Positions 10,721-22,740 of a stretch of 64,000 nt of DNA are shown one piece after another. Within the stretch, counting starts at the first letter, position 1; every line of letters begins with the position of its first letter. The stretch is from NCBI GenBank assembly GCA_024220505.1, contig JAKZZE010000026.1, forward strand, positions 620,001 through 684,000, written 5' to 3'. The notes beneath the pieces are model-generated. The model was not told the origin of the DNA. It made no database searches and saw only the letters and a list, made by a program, of their open reading frames with translations. The stretch comes from Rhizopus arrhizus (taxonomy: Eukaryota > Mucoromycota > Mucoromycetes > Mucorales > Rhizopodaceae). A program made the position numbers and the translations under genes.

Positions 10721-11207
10721 TCAATACTTGATAACAGCGCTTCTGTGCTACAAGCTTAGCCGCCACTAATCCCGGCCTAAGACCGCTTAAGCATGCCAGG
10801 TGGCAATTGATGGCAAAGGTATGATGATACGACACTAGATCAAAAAGGGTCGATGATCTTTGGAAAAGAGTAGTTAAAGAGCCGGGTTCTTTTATTGAAA
10901 ATGATATACACGCATATTATTAGCATATGCAAAGAAGAACATCCGATGATATCAAGAGATGAGATGATTATATAAAGTCTAAGGTCTTAGCCACTTTTGC
11001 GGTTTTTAGAAAATATAAAATTTTATAAATTTAAAGCACGCTTATCGCTCAGTTTTAACAATGTCATGCTTAGAACATACATAAATTACAATGACTAGTA
11101 TATCCTCCTTCTAGTACAGTTTCATGACTATTGCAATTACCATGAGCAGGTAATGGTAGTTAAAAGCTGAAAAAAAGTTTTGTGCACCAGTTTTGTCCGC
11201 TACTGTA

Positions 11208-11315
11208 TATTATTCTTCCTTGTGTTTGTCCGACGGTCTCAGGTAATTCTTGCGAGAATACCTTCGACCTTGAATTACTATTTAGACCAGAGGACAAACA
11301 CAAGGAAGAATAATA
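11208..11315. repeat. DIRS internal complementary region
   Basis: The segment starts TATTATTCTTCCTTGTG and ends with its reverse complement (GGAAGAATAATA). Its second half (TTGAATTACTATTTAGACC and on) is also complementary to the right terminal repeat at 11452-11508. DIRS elements use such a region as template to restore their ends during circle formation. Confidence 0.75.
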
Positions 11316-11451
11316 TCACCCACCCTCTCTTACCCTACGGTAATGACCTTCGCTTAGATAATCAAGGAACAATTATTATAAAAAATCTTATCTTTTATTT
11401 GTATTATTTTTAACGTTCCGCTCAATAAACCAATAAGATGATTAAAGCATA

Positions 11452-11508
11452 TATATTATTCTTCCTTGTGTTTGTCCGACGGTCTAAATAGTAATTTAAA
11501 TTCAAGGT
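11452..11508. repeat. DIRS right terminal inverted repeat
   Basis: Begins TATTATTCTTCCTTGTG and continues GGTCTAAATAGTAATTTAAA; complementary to the second half of the internal complementary region. The precise last base is not determinable because the left partner is missing. Confidence 0.65.
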
Positions 11509-14135
11509 AATAAGTCACTCAAAAAACAACAATTTTATTGTAACAAGTATACCGTCTTCGTTTGATGACATAGATCATTTTTTATTGTCCAAAATTTTCA
11601 TATAATATAAACCCTTTTCTTTTAACCATTTTATCGCTTTTATATATTACCAGAAATATATATTTCAATATTTTATCGAAATAAAAGACAAACTAAAAAC
11701 AAAGATCAATGTATTTGAAAATGTTAAACATTTATAAAATGGCTACTTACTTTCTCTATTCACTTATTTGATGTATATATATTCTTAATTTTATTAAATC
11801 TCTACTAGCCACTCGAGCGAAACTGTATACAAATACTATACTTATAAACCAGATCTTGATAGCCTTTTCTTTTATTTTCCTACTTAATTAAAGATTACTT
11901 TGTAAGACAGATCAAACATTGTTTTGTTTACAAAAAATGATAATAAAGAATATGAATACATCAGGACCAAAAGATATATGTAATTTTATTTAATGATATA
12001 TGTCCGGAGTTTATTTACTTTTACAGTGCAGATATTAATACATGTAATATGCAGTCGACAAAATATCCTATATGTTTACAGATGGTTAAATGCTACAAAC
12101 TACTATGCAAATCTCCAACTAATCCAATATAAATACTTGCTCCTCATCCACCAGTCTATTTTGGTAAATATGCATACGTATTAATAAATCTGGATTTTCA
12201 TATACTCACACTATTAATGTTTAATCATGCTTGATCGCTATACAATGATTATCTTTAGACTACAGCCAATAAAGTACAACGTACCTCATTATTTTATATC
12301 AATCTACTCAATTCAATTAATCAAATTGAAATAAAGGTAACGATTTAAAAATGCACAAAACAATAAATGACATAAAATATTCATGTCTTTTCCCCTTTTT
12401 TCTATTCCTATTTTGTAACTAAATTTTGCCTTTGTTATATTCTATATTTTCTATAAGACTGCTATGGAGCAATCTTGGTGTGTAACACTTCATAAGTTGG
12501 AGTGTAAGGGGATGAATGGGTGCAATGGTTTCTAGGGGAAAATAAATCATTTGTTTGCTGGCTTAAGGGAGGCTTTCTGTATATCATGTTTTTGAAAATT
12601 CGATTCATGTCGTTTATTAATGAAAAAGTTATTCTGTATTACTTCGAAAATATTAGAAAATTGATTCTAATTGTCATTAAGGCTTTGAATTGTTATTGAG
12701 ATAATTATTAAACTTCTATATTTACAGTTAATATCTCGTTAAGATTGTATTCTGATTAGGTACTCCAACGCATTATATAAAAATACTATTCCTTTTTAAA
12801 GAATTGAATGCATTAGTACATTATAATTTATAAATTAAATATACTCGACATATATGGAAGGTATAAAGTGCATACACATGTCGAGTAAATCATTAGCTGT
12901 ACGAAAAACCTATAAAAGACAATTTTTTAAGCAGAGAGTTGGGAATTACAAAGTGTTAAATACTTTTGAACCAGGTACTATATTTTTTTTATCTTAAAGC
13001 TAAAAACAAGAAAACTTTTGAAGCGTGCAGTTCATTCTAAACCCTTTTTATTTTATTAACTCTTTCTAAAACAGTTTGACAACTTATTACAAAATGTTTT
13101 ATACTCACTTTAGTATTCTTTAGAAGCCAAACTTTAATCAGCCCTTGGATCTTATATCAAAACTCTTTTCAATCAATTCTAACTAATAGTATAAACATTT
13201 AGGTTCGAAAAATGCCATAATAGATACTTGAATAAGAAGTACTCGCCAGGCTGTAACATAACCAAATGTGAAATATAATAAAGTAAAAGATAAGAGGCTG
13301 TAGTGTAACAACCTAGGCTTTTCTCTTATTTAGGTGGTTTATCTTTTGTTTGGAAGTTCTTACTGTTTATCTTTACATCTGTTGTTTATTCATCTTTTTA
13401 CTGTTATCCTTCTCATTTTTCTCATCTTTTTTATCTTCATGTATTATCTTTAAATTTTAATTTCAAAATATAAATGCTCAACTTTTCAACATTTAAGCAG
13501 CTTTCCTATCCCTTTGTTTTAAATAAATCAAGTGAGCCTTTATAAAAAAATGTTGATCTCTTTTTACAATCATTTGAGAAATATGGCCATTGTAGTCAAA
13601 TTATCTTCATCGTGATTTTTTCTCTACTTACGAATTTGCTTGTTTATTAAAATGTTTATTTAACTATATATGATAAGATCTAATGGTAACTTATTAAGCT
13701 TTTTATTTACTCAAAGCCTTATTTTAGGCTTTAAAAAACACTTACACTTATTCGATGCCTATATAGAAAACCAGGACTATTACAATTGAAGATAAAACAT
13801 TTACTTTAACAAGAACAATTTGAAAATATAGTGAAAATAAAATTTCAAGTAAAACATTATGTAGCTTAGTAAAACCTTACACTTGCGGTATTTAATATAA
13901 ACCATTTGATATAAGACAATACCTTTTAAAAAACAATTTTGCAGAATTTCAGCCTAGGCCACTGAAAATTCTCTAGCATTGATTCTCAAAAAGTTTGAAG
14001 CGTTAGGGGGTTTCTTCTCAATCTAGTTCTTCACTTAAGACCGAATTTAGAGAAATTTTTCAGTTAAACTGACTTTTCGGTTTATAAAAAAGGTCTTTCA
14101 ATAATTTATCAATGCAAAAAAGAGAGTCAGGTATT
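11509..14135. other. Decayed AT-rich spacer
   Basis: About 2.6 kb of very AT-rich sequence with stops in all frames. No conserved protein motif, tRNA or clear repeat was recognised. The short frame at 11993-12184 has no supporting feature. Confidence 0.5.
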
Positions 14136-14480
14136 TGCAAAGAATCAAAATAAGTTATAACAAAAAACTAATTAGTGCTAAAAAACCCAATGAAAGAATA
14201 TTTATGCAATTTTTTATTGGACGTTAAGACAAGAAAAAGAAGACATTTAATCAAACTATGCATTTATACAGGATATGGGAGTACTCGGGGACCTGAGCGA
14301 TTTCTGCGTTAATCATGGCTGAGCTTGATAAACAATGTGATTTTTAAATGCTTGTCATTAGAAAAGAGTTCCAATGAATATGAAATAAATAGTATTATAC
14401 ATTTAGCATATATTATTTCCTATATAAAGCTTTAGCAATTTCATACGAACAACAATTATTTAATGAGGTAAATACGGCAA
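14136..14480 (-). repeat. Second copy of the LTR-like repeat found at 9.7-10.0 kb
   Basis: The core from 14223 (GTTAAGACAAGA) to about 14479 aligns with 9764-10008, including the ATTTAATCAAACTA block, the TATATAAA-type promoter block and the TCATACGAA block near the far end. Divergence is substantial, so this is an old copy. No target duplication could be fixed. Confidence 0.6.
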
Positions 14481-15230
14481 AAAGTACCAGAAAGGATGCT
14501 TATATCTTCCAATCTTTAGCATTATTCACAGATAAAAAAAAAAGGAAACCCCCCCCCTCAATTAATTAGCTTTTTGACAAATTAAAAATATAGTAGTAAA
14601 TGTGAAACGTTGAAAAATTAACAGATAGAAGTAATAAATAGGACGAGGAAGCAGTAATAAAAAATCAAGATTCAAAGCGAAGAGTACAAATATACTGCTT
14701 GTTTCCATAAACATCAATTAATTTTATTGATAAATCTTAATATTTTGAGCCACTTGCTTTTAAGTATATAATAATGGCGATCGAATCTTAAATATAATAG
14801 AACAGATAAGAATAAATACAAAAGTTTGTAGATACATGCATTTAATAGCTTTTTAAGATCGACAGTATCTTTTGTAACTATATTTATCCTCAGTAAATCA
14901 TACCTTTAAGCGTGTGTATTAGAGCTACCCGCTTTCACCTCACCATATATGAGGTTATGTTTTTATCCTGTATTATGTAACTGAGTAATAGCGTATGAAG
15001 TCTATATTTACTTTCTTCGGTATCCTTGCTCGACAATCCTAGTAGTACACTTCTTTTAGACCTTATATGTCTGACCATGTTAATTAGAAGTTTTTTTTTT
15101 GTAGCTTAAATACATACTTGTAAATGATTAGGTAATAATGATAAATATTGGCATTGATCAGGCAAGTACTTACCAGCTGTTAACAACCTTTTCTGCTCTA
15201 ATCATATATTTTTTCTTTAGTTAATAACAA
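14481..15230. other. AT-rich spacer, no gene seen
   Basis: A C9 run sits at about 14550. Otherwise nothing recognisable. Confidence 0.5.
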
Positions 15231-17560
15231 CCCTAGCTTGGACCAGTTCAGCTTCTTAAAGTTTCAGGGTGACATCATTGGCTACTTCATAAGCACTGGC
15301 TCCTTTATCTCTCATCAGTGTGCTGTTCGGGATAATCTACCAGATGAATCCAACTACAAGTTAATGTCCATTTCTTACAAAGATGATAACTCTTCCATGG
15401 CCAATCTTTACCCATAGCGTCTATTGCAGCTCCTATGCAAGCTTAAGAATGGCGAGCACACACTTAAGCACCAAAGAGTTTTTGGTGACTACGTAAGAAA
15501 CTTGTTACCAAATTCGCCTCTTTCTCTCATTAATAAACACCCGGCTGTCTATTACATAGAGAATTCTATTGACAAGGTGTGCCAAGCCATCTATGCATCA
15601 CTGAACATAGTCGGTGAAAGTTGGCTTTACAGAAATGACAAGAGGTTTGGCACAACCTTTGTCAATAGATGAAGTAAAGCAAAGATATCAAGTAAATTGT
15701 AAAATTCAGCGAAATTTAGAAAACAGAATCCTCAAGCTCTCTTTCTTCACAAAGGAAAACCCACAACCTGCGCTAATCTTATGTCCTTTCATTTACAATT
15801 GATTTTTTTGTTTATTTAGTACAAGACAGACAGCCTTTTTTATGGATTTCATTATCGGATTTCCTTTCGAGTCTGGTGCTTTTCCGATCGCATTAGATGC
15901 CATAAAGTCAGCCACTAAGTAAATCCCTCCAAAAGCGGCCCCTAGTGCTGATCATCTGCCTAAGGTAATCCTTGATCCCGTTCTCCTCCAGCTCTTGAAA
16001 CTTTGTTGAAAATGGCCTTATACTCCGATCAGCTGAAGAACTGCTAAAGTTGCCTTTACTTAAAGTGGTTGTACTGATACTGGTAATTACGGGCTGATCA
16101 GCTTAAGCTGTATATTTAGTAAAGTATTAGAATAAGAGAATCTAGGAATACCAACTTCGTTCATTCTTGATAGACAGTAGTCTTACCTTGGATATGGCAC
16201 AAGGTGGCTTCCGTTAAGCCGGTAAATCTCTCTATCAAACTCTTTTTCTCGCTGAACTTCGCAACACTTTTCGTCGCTACCGTAACATTACTTCAGTTTT
16301 TGCATTTCTGAATATTAAATCGACATATTACATCGTGTATTACAAATACATTTGAAGCTTTTTACTTGTACCTCTCATCGTTTTGCTACAAAATCTATTT
16401 GATAATACCCAAATCGAGGTGTTCTATAGAATGCCACGTGGTTCTGCTATTCTCCAGCTACCGATACCTTTCAAAAATTGATCGTCATTTCCCTATTCCA
16501 TTTATATTAACGATCTGTCCAGACCATTATATCCTCACCCCTCTTGTCGACGACCTTGATCCTATTCAGCTGGACTCACTAATGAATTGCCTTTTGTGTG
16601 CTGAAGATGTGGTTCTTATCGCGAGCAAGCATAAAATGACCGGGTTCTTACAATTTTGCAAACAGCATTTTCTCGAGTCAGGTCCTAGTTAATGCGTGCT
16701 TCGTGATTACAGTCCCAATCTCTGCCGTATTCTCCTTATGATACTATTATTCCGCATCAAACTTCTTTATTTTGGCTACTTATTCTCTTTAAACTGGGAT
16801 ATTACCTTCATACACAATAACTTGTCATTGAAACGCCTTCAAAGCCTGGGGTAATAATGAACTAAACTTCGCCTATTGATGTCAATCCCAAATGCTTCAA
16901 TCAGCTTCTTGCCCCTCATTTTTGCTCATAAATCATTCGCTCACGATTTAAATATGGTCATGTCATTATCAGCTTCGCATCTACTCAGATCATTCAGATT
17001 GTAAGTGCTCAAAGACACTGTAAGCGTATAATTGTTAGTGGTTACTTACGCTCCTCTGTCAACATCATGATACACTTGGTGAAACTCCTTACTATGACTG
17101 AATGGATTGACATACTACAAGCTCAAGTCCTCCCTCGCTCCTTAGATCTTCCTGACGATATGCTTCTTTGTTGTCTGCTCCTATACATCAAGCAAAGTCC
17201 TGGCTGACCTCAATAGCATAAGTTATCGAAGGCTGCATTCCAGCAATGCTGTTATCGGTTAAATGATGTTCTTAGCTTTACTTTGTTCAAGTCCATTGAG
17301 GTTACCTTTCTTCAAGACAATTTTTCACAAAGGTGTTTGACACCTTAATCGAAGCTGCTGCCCCATTATGTAGCATTATTCTATCCTCCGGCGTCCTATG
17401 TCCCGGTCTGGACACAGTAGGTGTATTCATTGGAAACTTGGTTGACTACCTGTTAGGGAGCCAAAACCCTGGTCTAAGTATCATAACCACTCTTCTACTA
17501 ATAAGCATACAACTTAATGCCATATTATGCATATTCTATTACAAACCCCATCTTAATTGA
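15231..17560 (+). pseudogene. LINE (non-LTR retrotransposon) reverse-transcriptase relic
   Basis: No long frame survives, but translated fragments follow the order of a LINE RT. Near 16080 there is an NYG-ISLS block, then AQGG-R-GKS near 16200, a decayed DIKS-Y block near 16310, MPRGSA then YINDLSRPLYP (about 16430-16530), and a catalytic-box remnant CAEDVVLIAS (about 16600) where active elements have F/YADD. Downstream fragments such as SLKRLQSLG also fit. Many frameshifts and stops separate these pieces. An endonuclease domain was not identified, and the boundaries are approximate. Confidence 0.6.
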
Positions 17561-18405
17561 AGGATCCTTATTTTTCCATCCGAGCTTACTACCCATATTC
17601 AAGTTCATTCTGTCTTTTTTTTGGTTTCGTCGTTGGTTCACCATATATCTGATATTCTTTGAACTCAACACTATGTATTGCTAAAAGTTGTCTCCATCCT
17701 ATCCATCCTATCCATCCTCTCCTGGAGAACGGCTCTTGGATTGGTTGTTTCAGAAATCAAATTGATATCTAACGTACACCTTTCTCTCCTTATACATTCA
17801 CCTTCCTTTTTATTTTTTTTCTCTCTCTCTTGTTCTTGACCACTAACAATGTTTTTGATTTCTTCACGCTTCTTTTGATCCAACTTGGGTCATTAGGGTG
17901 TATTGAAGACACTACTTGCTCATCAAACTCTTTTATTATAAATAAATGCGTCATTTGGATTTGTAAACCCGCTGATCAGCGTAAATGGGTTAATTTCCCT
18001 TTTTTTTTATCTTTTCATACAAAAACGGCTTGTGGCACCGGAATAAAATCCTCTTTTAAAAATACCCTCCTATTTTCATACAAACAAAGAAGAAAACAAT
18101 TCATTCCTATCATGTGGTCTGGTCCGTGCAACCTTCTATTTTTCTTGCCTAACTTTCTATGCATAAAATGTGTTTGTTTTCAGTAAAAGAAAAGAAGGAA
18201 ACAAAGCATGTTAATTATATGTGAACATTTTTTTTTAAAAAAAAAAAAAGAGAGAGAGAAAAGAGAGGTAGTTTTAGTTCGTAAGACCATTTGTTGTATA
18301 AATCTAAAAAAGGTCAAAGTATATTATCAGCTGGTAAAATCAAGTCTATTTAAGATTATCTTGCAATAAGGAAAAAAAAAAAAGGATTTCTTTTCTTTTC
18401 ATAAA
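17561..18405. other. Spacer and upstream region of the bHLH gene
   Basis: No gene recognised. From about 18230 there are oligo(T) and oligo(A) runs, the last (about 18371-18383) only some 20 bp before the bHLH start codon; this is probably core promoter and 5' leader. Confidence 0.5.
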
Positions 18406-19283
18406 ATGTATTCTGGACAAGAATTTATTGATAATCAAGAACACTTATTTATAAATAATAATCCCAACATAATGTACAGGAATAACTTTGGTCAACCATC
18501 ATCATCTTATCATCCTTTGCATAATAGACATAATAGTGGCCAGAGTAGTACTAACAATTATGGGCCGGTGTCAATTCATAATAACATATTTAGTACAGAT
18601 TCATCGGCTACATGGTTCAGTACTAGCTTGGATTCAAATACATCTTCTTTTGGTGGAAGAGAACTGATTATAACACCTTCCAATTCTACTGGTCATAATC
18701 TTGATGATTATTCCAATTATAATAATGATGATGATGAATACAGTCAAAAAAGTAATAACACAATACAAATAGAAAATAATAACATTTTATTTCTTAAAAG
18801 TCATCAAGAAATATCTGAAAAAAGAAGACGACGAAGAGAATCACATAATGCAGTTGAAAGAAGAAGAAGGAATCATATTAATGATAGAATTCAAGGTAAA
18901 GCCTCTAATGATCTTGAGATTGATGCTAACATACAAAAGAGCTTTCTACTTTACTTCCAGACCATCTATTAGAATCTGTTCCAGCAAGTGCTAATGTCAT
19001 GACTGTAGCCGCAGGACAATCAGGAACGAATGGAAAACCTATTAACAAAGGAACGATATTAAAACTATCGGTTGATCACATTAAGGAATTAAAGAAGCAA
19101 GTTTCTGATTGTAAAAGCAAAATCAAGGAACTTGAGGATCTTATCGAGATTGCTAAACAGGATAATAATAAGTATTTGTTTAATACACAATATTTGAACA
19201 CAAGACAAGAATCTATGGGCTCAATACAATTTCAGCAACAATTTGGTAAACTTCATATTACTACTACCCCCACTAATAAATAA
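18406..19283 (+). CDS. bHLH transcription factor
   Basis: Two exons, 18406-18895 and 18940-19283, with a 44 bp intron (GTAAAG...AAAAG, branch-like TGCTAAC), encode 277 residues. The N-terminal half is Asn/Ser-rich and disordered-looking. The basic region at about residues 143-163 contains ESHNAVERRRRNHIND with the His-Glu-Arg trio that reads CACGTG-type E-boxes in class B bHLH proteins (USF, Cbf1 and MITF-like). Helix 1 spans the intron, which lies exactly at the basic-to-helix boundary. A long Gly/Asn loop precedes helix 2 (KGTILKLSVDHIKELKKQV), followed by a short coiled coil. It should act as a nuclear dimer. The targets cannot be told from sequence. Confidence 0.9.
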
Positions 19284-19812
19284 TTTTTTTTTTATTTAAT
19301 AAACATATTCAAGTAACTAATTATTATTTTGTGTTTGACAAATAAGGTGACCTCAAATGCATTATGTGAAACCTCATTACGATGAAAAGCGCATAGCAAA
19401 CTGTTTCAAACCACACATCAAACTTTTTTTTTTTTTTTTGTTCATTCGTGACATATCAACAGATTTGTGAGTATCAAATAGAAATACCGACTTGACGGAT
19501 AGGGACATGATTCGTTCAATAGGTTTTTAATGTGATTAAATATATTGAGTTTATATATCTGATCAGCTAATGCAAAAAGGAGGGGTAAGTAAATTATGTA
19601 AGAAAAAAAAAAGCCTTCATGCTGTCTACTACAAATAAGCATATTGGCATTCTTTTATCAGTGCTTACATCTGTCGAATATATTTATTTTTTTCTTATTA
19701 ATCATGTGAATATGTAAATAAAATTCCAATTTCTAAAATCAAAAAAGTCTCTAGCAGCGTCATTGTCTTTATTACAAGAAAAAAAAAAAAAAAAAGAAAG
19801 TGCAAATATAGC
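19284..19812. other. Convergent intergenic spacer
   Basis: Lies between the 3' ends of the bHLH and uS9 genes. Oligo(T) and oligo(A) runs (about 19426-19439, 19782-19796) and AATAAA near 19300 may serve transcript 3' ends. No gene seen. Confidence 0.5.
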
Positions 19813-20612
19813 TTAACGGTAAGACTTTTGGTAACGAGCACGAGCACCAGGACCAGCAAACTTCTTGGGTTCACAACGACGAGGATCAGCAACAAGAAGA
19901 GTACGGTCATATTGAACAAGGATTTCCTTGATTTCCTTCTTGGCAGCTTCATCAACATACTTTTGGTAGAAGGCAACAATGGCCTTGGCAAGAGCTTGAC
20001 GAATAGCGTAAACTTGAGAGACGTGACCACCACCGTGAGTACGGATACGGATGTCAACATTAGCAAAACGTTCTTCACCCAAAAGAAGGATGACTTCATA
20101 AACCTTGAACTTTAAGATCTCGGGTTCGAGAAGTTCAAGGGGAGAACCGTTGATACGAATGAGACCACGTCCACGCTTACAGTGGGCAACAGCAGTGGCA
20201 GTTTTCTATTTTTTTTTAAAAAAAAAGGAGCATTAGGTTTTGAAGTTGAAAAGAGATTGCATGCATAAGAGAAAGAAAAGAAAGATTTTTTATGTCATTT
20301 GTAGGGAAGCTGATTTATACTATTTCTATTTTTCTCTGTGTGTTTCTCCCTATCTCTCTGCTTATTTAGACTGATTGACAATGACTCTTCTCCCATCTTC
20401 CTTTTCCTCATTCATTATTGAATAAAATATCAGCATCTAATTTTGATTTTTCTTTTTGTACTAGTCTGCATTTAATCTTCCTTTTCTGTCTCTCTTTCTC
20501 TCTTTTTCCAACTATCCACTTCTTTCCATGTCCCGTCTTTCTTTCTTTCTCATTCTCTTTATGCTGCACTTCTACAATGTACCTTACGACCGAAAGTTTG
20601 AACTGCTTCCAT
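19813..20612 (-). CDS. RPS16: 40S ribosomal protein S16 (uS9)
   Basis: Exon 1 (20583-20612) is only 30 nt and encodes [11 protein letters not shown] 377 bp intron (20206-20582, GTACAT...ATAG) follows, then exon 2 (19813-20205), for a 140-residue protein. Family landmarks are [67 protein letters not shown] and the C-terminal ARYQKSYR. The C-terminal Arg tail reaches the tRNA P site in the small subunit. A long first intron near the start codon is common in fungal ribosomal protein genes and often affects expression; that effect is inferred here. The intron contains pyrimidine-rich runs and no other gene. Confidence 0.96.
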
Positions 20613-21137
20613 TATTAGCTATTAAAAATTCATCGTCAATACAAATCCATTAAATATCTTTGCTGCAACTTATTAGTTAGTTACCTTTTAAGTTAAGAGA
20701 GAAGGAAAAAAAATCAAAATGGATGCTTCTTTTTCATATCCTGCTTTGCTTCAATCCTCTCTACCTTTCTTTTCAGCTTTTACTGTGCCGAAAAAAAGTT
20801 GAGTATCAGAGAACCAGTTCGGTCCGGACTTGAACCGAATCAATCAAGAGTGGTTTAAAGTTTCTTGATGTAAAAGGAGCGTCGTGACACAATGAAACCT
20901 ATCAAGTGAGACATGTTCAGATTCTTGTACCTATTCTCATGCTTTCAATGCTTTATTATAAAACCAGTAAAACCTATAATGCTTTCCAAATAAAAACGTA
21001 GAACTCCTTGAATGAGAAAAACTTCATTAGTCAATTGAAAAAATGTAACTGAATTGATGAGAATATAAAGGCAATAATTGAGAATGACCTTTTTTGTAAC
21101 ACATCTTATTGCAGCTTAAAAATAATAATGACAATAG
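20613..21137. other. Spacer upstream of uS9
   Basis: Probably holds the uS9 promoter on the minus strand. A palindrome around 20846 (TTCGGTCC...AACCGAA) is visible but unassigned. No gene seen. Confidence 0.45.
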
Positions 21138-22740
21138 ATGTTCATCTGGAAGACCCCTTCCTCTCTCTCTCTTGAAGATTTCATTAATCCTGGGGAGCAA
21201 GTAACCGAGATTTATACCAGCTTGATGTCAATCATGCGTGGAACAATGAACGATGAAGCAGATAATGAGCAAAATACACATGAAAAGAACGAAATAATAA
21301 TCAAAATACAGGATTTTATTAAAAGATTTGCAAGTAATACTACAACAAATGATCATTCCAAAGATCCAATATCGTACAGATCATACGCTGACAAGCAAAT
21401 TGTCAATTTTATCACTGATAATTAAGGTAGCTCCCGTAAATGATGCCCCATCAAGAACCGTATTACACTTTCTACTGTCTATCCTTTTCAAAAGATGGGG
21501 AATGAAAATCAAGAAATTTTTGAGAATAACAAAAGAAATTGTGCCAAAAAGGATGTGTTAAAAGTGGAGCGCCCACTGTTTATTGTGAAACTTGTCGACA
21601 ATTTTGCACTCATGACTTTAGAATAGATGAAAGAAAATTTGATTGAAAAGGATCCAAACACTTCTATTCCCAAAACACAATTCTCTTGCCCTATTTAGAA
21701 GCGATATGCTTTAGGTTTGAAGAAACTAGAAAACTTACTGAATATCTTGATTCAGACGAAATTCTCTTAGCAAGGAAAATTGTATTTCAATCACGGCTAG
21801 AAAATAAGAGCATGAGCGTTGAGATGAACTGAATTTTTATTGAAGAAGATGTTTTCAATCTTCATATTAGCAGTAAGGGATTGGTCGATCCTGCGAAAAC
21901 TGAAGATTTTTTTTAAAAAAAAAATCATGGATACTTTCTCTCTTTACGTAATAACGCAGAATAAAAAGACATTGCGCAATAAAAAAAACCTCCTTTTTGA
22001 ATAATTTTATTTATCTGAAATTTCTTGGAAAATATTAGTCATGTATGAAGAAAAATATGAACACTATCATGGACTGATTCGAGCAATAATAGGAACATGT
22101 ATCTTACAGCTGTCTTTCAATTTAACCATGTACATACAACTAAGGCTTCGTGTTATTATAAATGCTTTTCCATCACTGAATACTTTTATTGGTCCATACT
22201 GTTTGATTGAAAGCCTTCATAGATATAGGTCTTTAAAGAGTAAACTCATGGTATGTTCCTTTTTTTTTTTCTATGTAAACTATTTGTGCTATTAAAACGT
22301 CAAAGAAGTAATCGATTACTTTAAGCAAAGGATTGGCACTAAATGTACAGAAAGTATTGAAGGCATTCTTAAATTGAAAAGTTTAATGCGTAGTTGATAT
22401 CTTACTGAAAGCTATAATTCATTGTAAAAATAGAGAAAAAGATATGCAAAGATTGTAATCAGCATGGCCATGAAACTAAAGCATTCAATATTTGTCGTTT
22501 TTATGGTAAAAGTAGCAAGTTCATAGCTTTGATGTAATATGACTAAATTGTCGTTATACACAGATAGCAGAAAAAAGAAAACGTCAAGACGAAAAATATG
22601 ATTATGAAACAAAAGTAGCAGAGTCAAAAAGAAAAAAGAAGCGATTAGAATCCGAGAAGCAAGGTAAAGAAGAAATACACAATTGTAGCAAATGTGGCAA
22701 AGAGGGACACAAGAATTCAAGATTCAAAGAGTGAGAGTAT
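21138..22740 (+). pseudogene. Decayed gene with Cys-rich and zinc-knuckle-like segments
   Basis: No continuous frame. Three Cys/His-rich fragments are visible: a CQKGC...YCETCRQFC segment near 21590, CKDCNQHGHETKAFNIC near 22450, and CSKCGKEGHKNSRF near 22690, followed at once by TGA where a final Cys would be expected. The last two resemble CCHC zinc knuckles. An intervening Lys/Glu-rich stretch could have been a helix. Stops and frameshifts separate all pieces. It may be one mobile-element gene or several fragments; I do not recognise the family. Confidence 0.4.

Larger units (their letters stand above)
8596..11205 (+). mobile_element. Tc1/mariner-like element, family A, copy 2 (decayed, carries three LTR-type inserts)
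   Basis: The ends match family A copy 1 (CAGTAGCGGACAAAACTGG at both edges) and lie in TA (8594-8595, 11206-11207). The interior aligns with copy 1 throughout but has many substitutions and stop codons, so no transposase frame survives (for example 8960-9170 matches 3470-3680). It is 2,610 bp against 1,632 bp in copy 1. Three inserts of about 215, 340 and 430 bp including duplications account for the difference. It inserted just after the DIRS recombinase stop codon. Confidence 0.88.
2490..11508 (+). mobile_element. DIRS-type retroelement, 5'-truncated and invaded by three Tc1-like elements
   Basis: DIRS elements move with a reverse transcriptase and a tyrosine recombinase, and end in inverted repeats plus an internal complementary region (ICR). 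Here, left to right, are RT (2501-3104), the rest of RT with RNase H (4739-5988), the recombinase (about 5916-6266 and 7868-8584), an ICR (11208-11315) and a right inverted repeat (11452-11508). The gag-like first gene and left inverted repeat are absent, so the copy is truncated near 2490. The interruptions are a family A Tc1 element (3105-4736), a family B Tc1 element (6267-7865) and a second family A copy (8596-11205). Each is flanked by a TA duplication. The copy is immobile. Confidence 0.88.

Noticed and set aside
19698..20115. Additional open frames on both strands over uS9 exon 2
   Set aside because: Shadows of a highly conserved ribosomal protein in other frames.
20840..20870. Sequence resembling a tRNA T-arm (GGTTCAAGTCC on the minus strand)
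   Set aside because: No matching acceptor, D-arm or anticodon arm could be placed around it; only a local palindrome remains.
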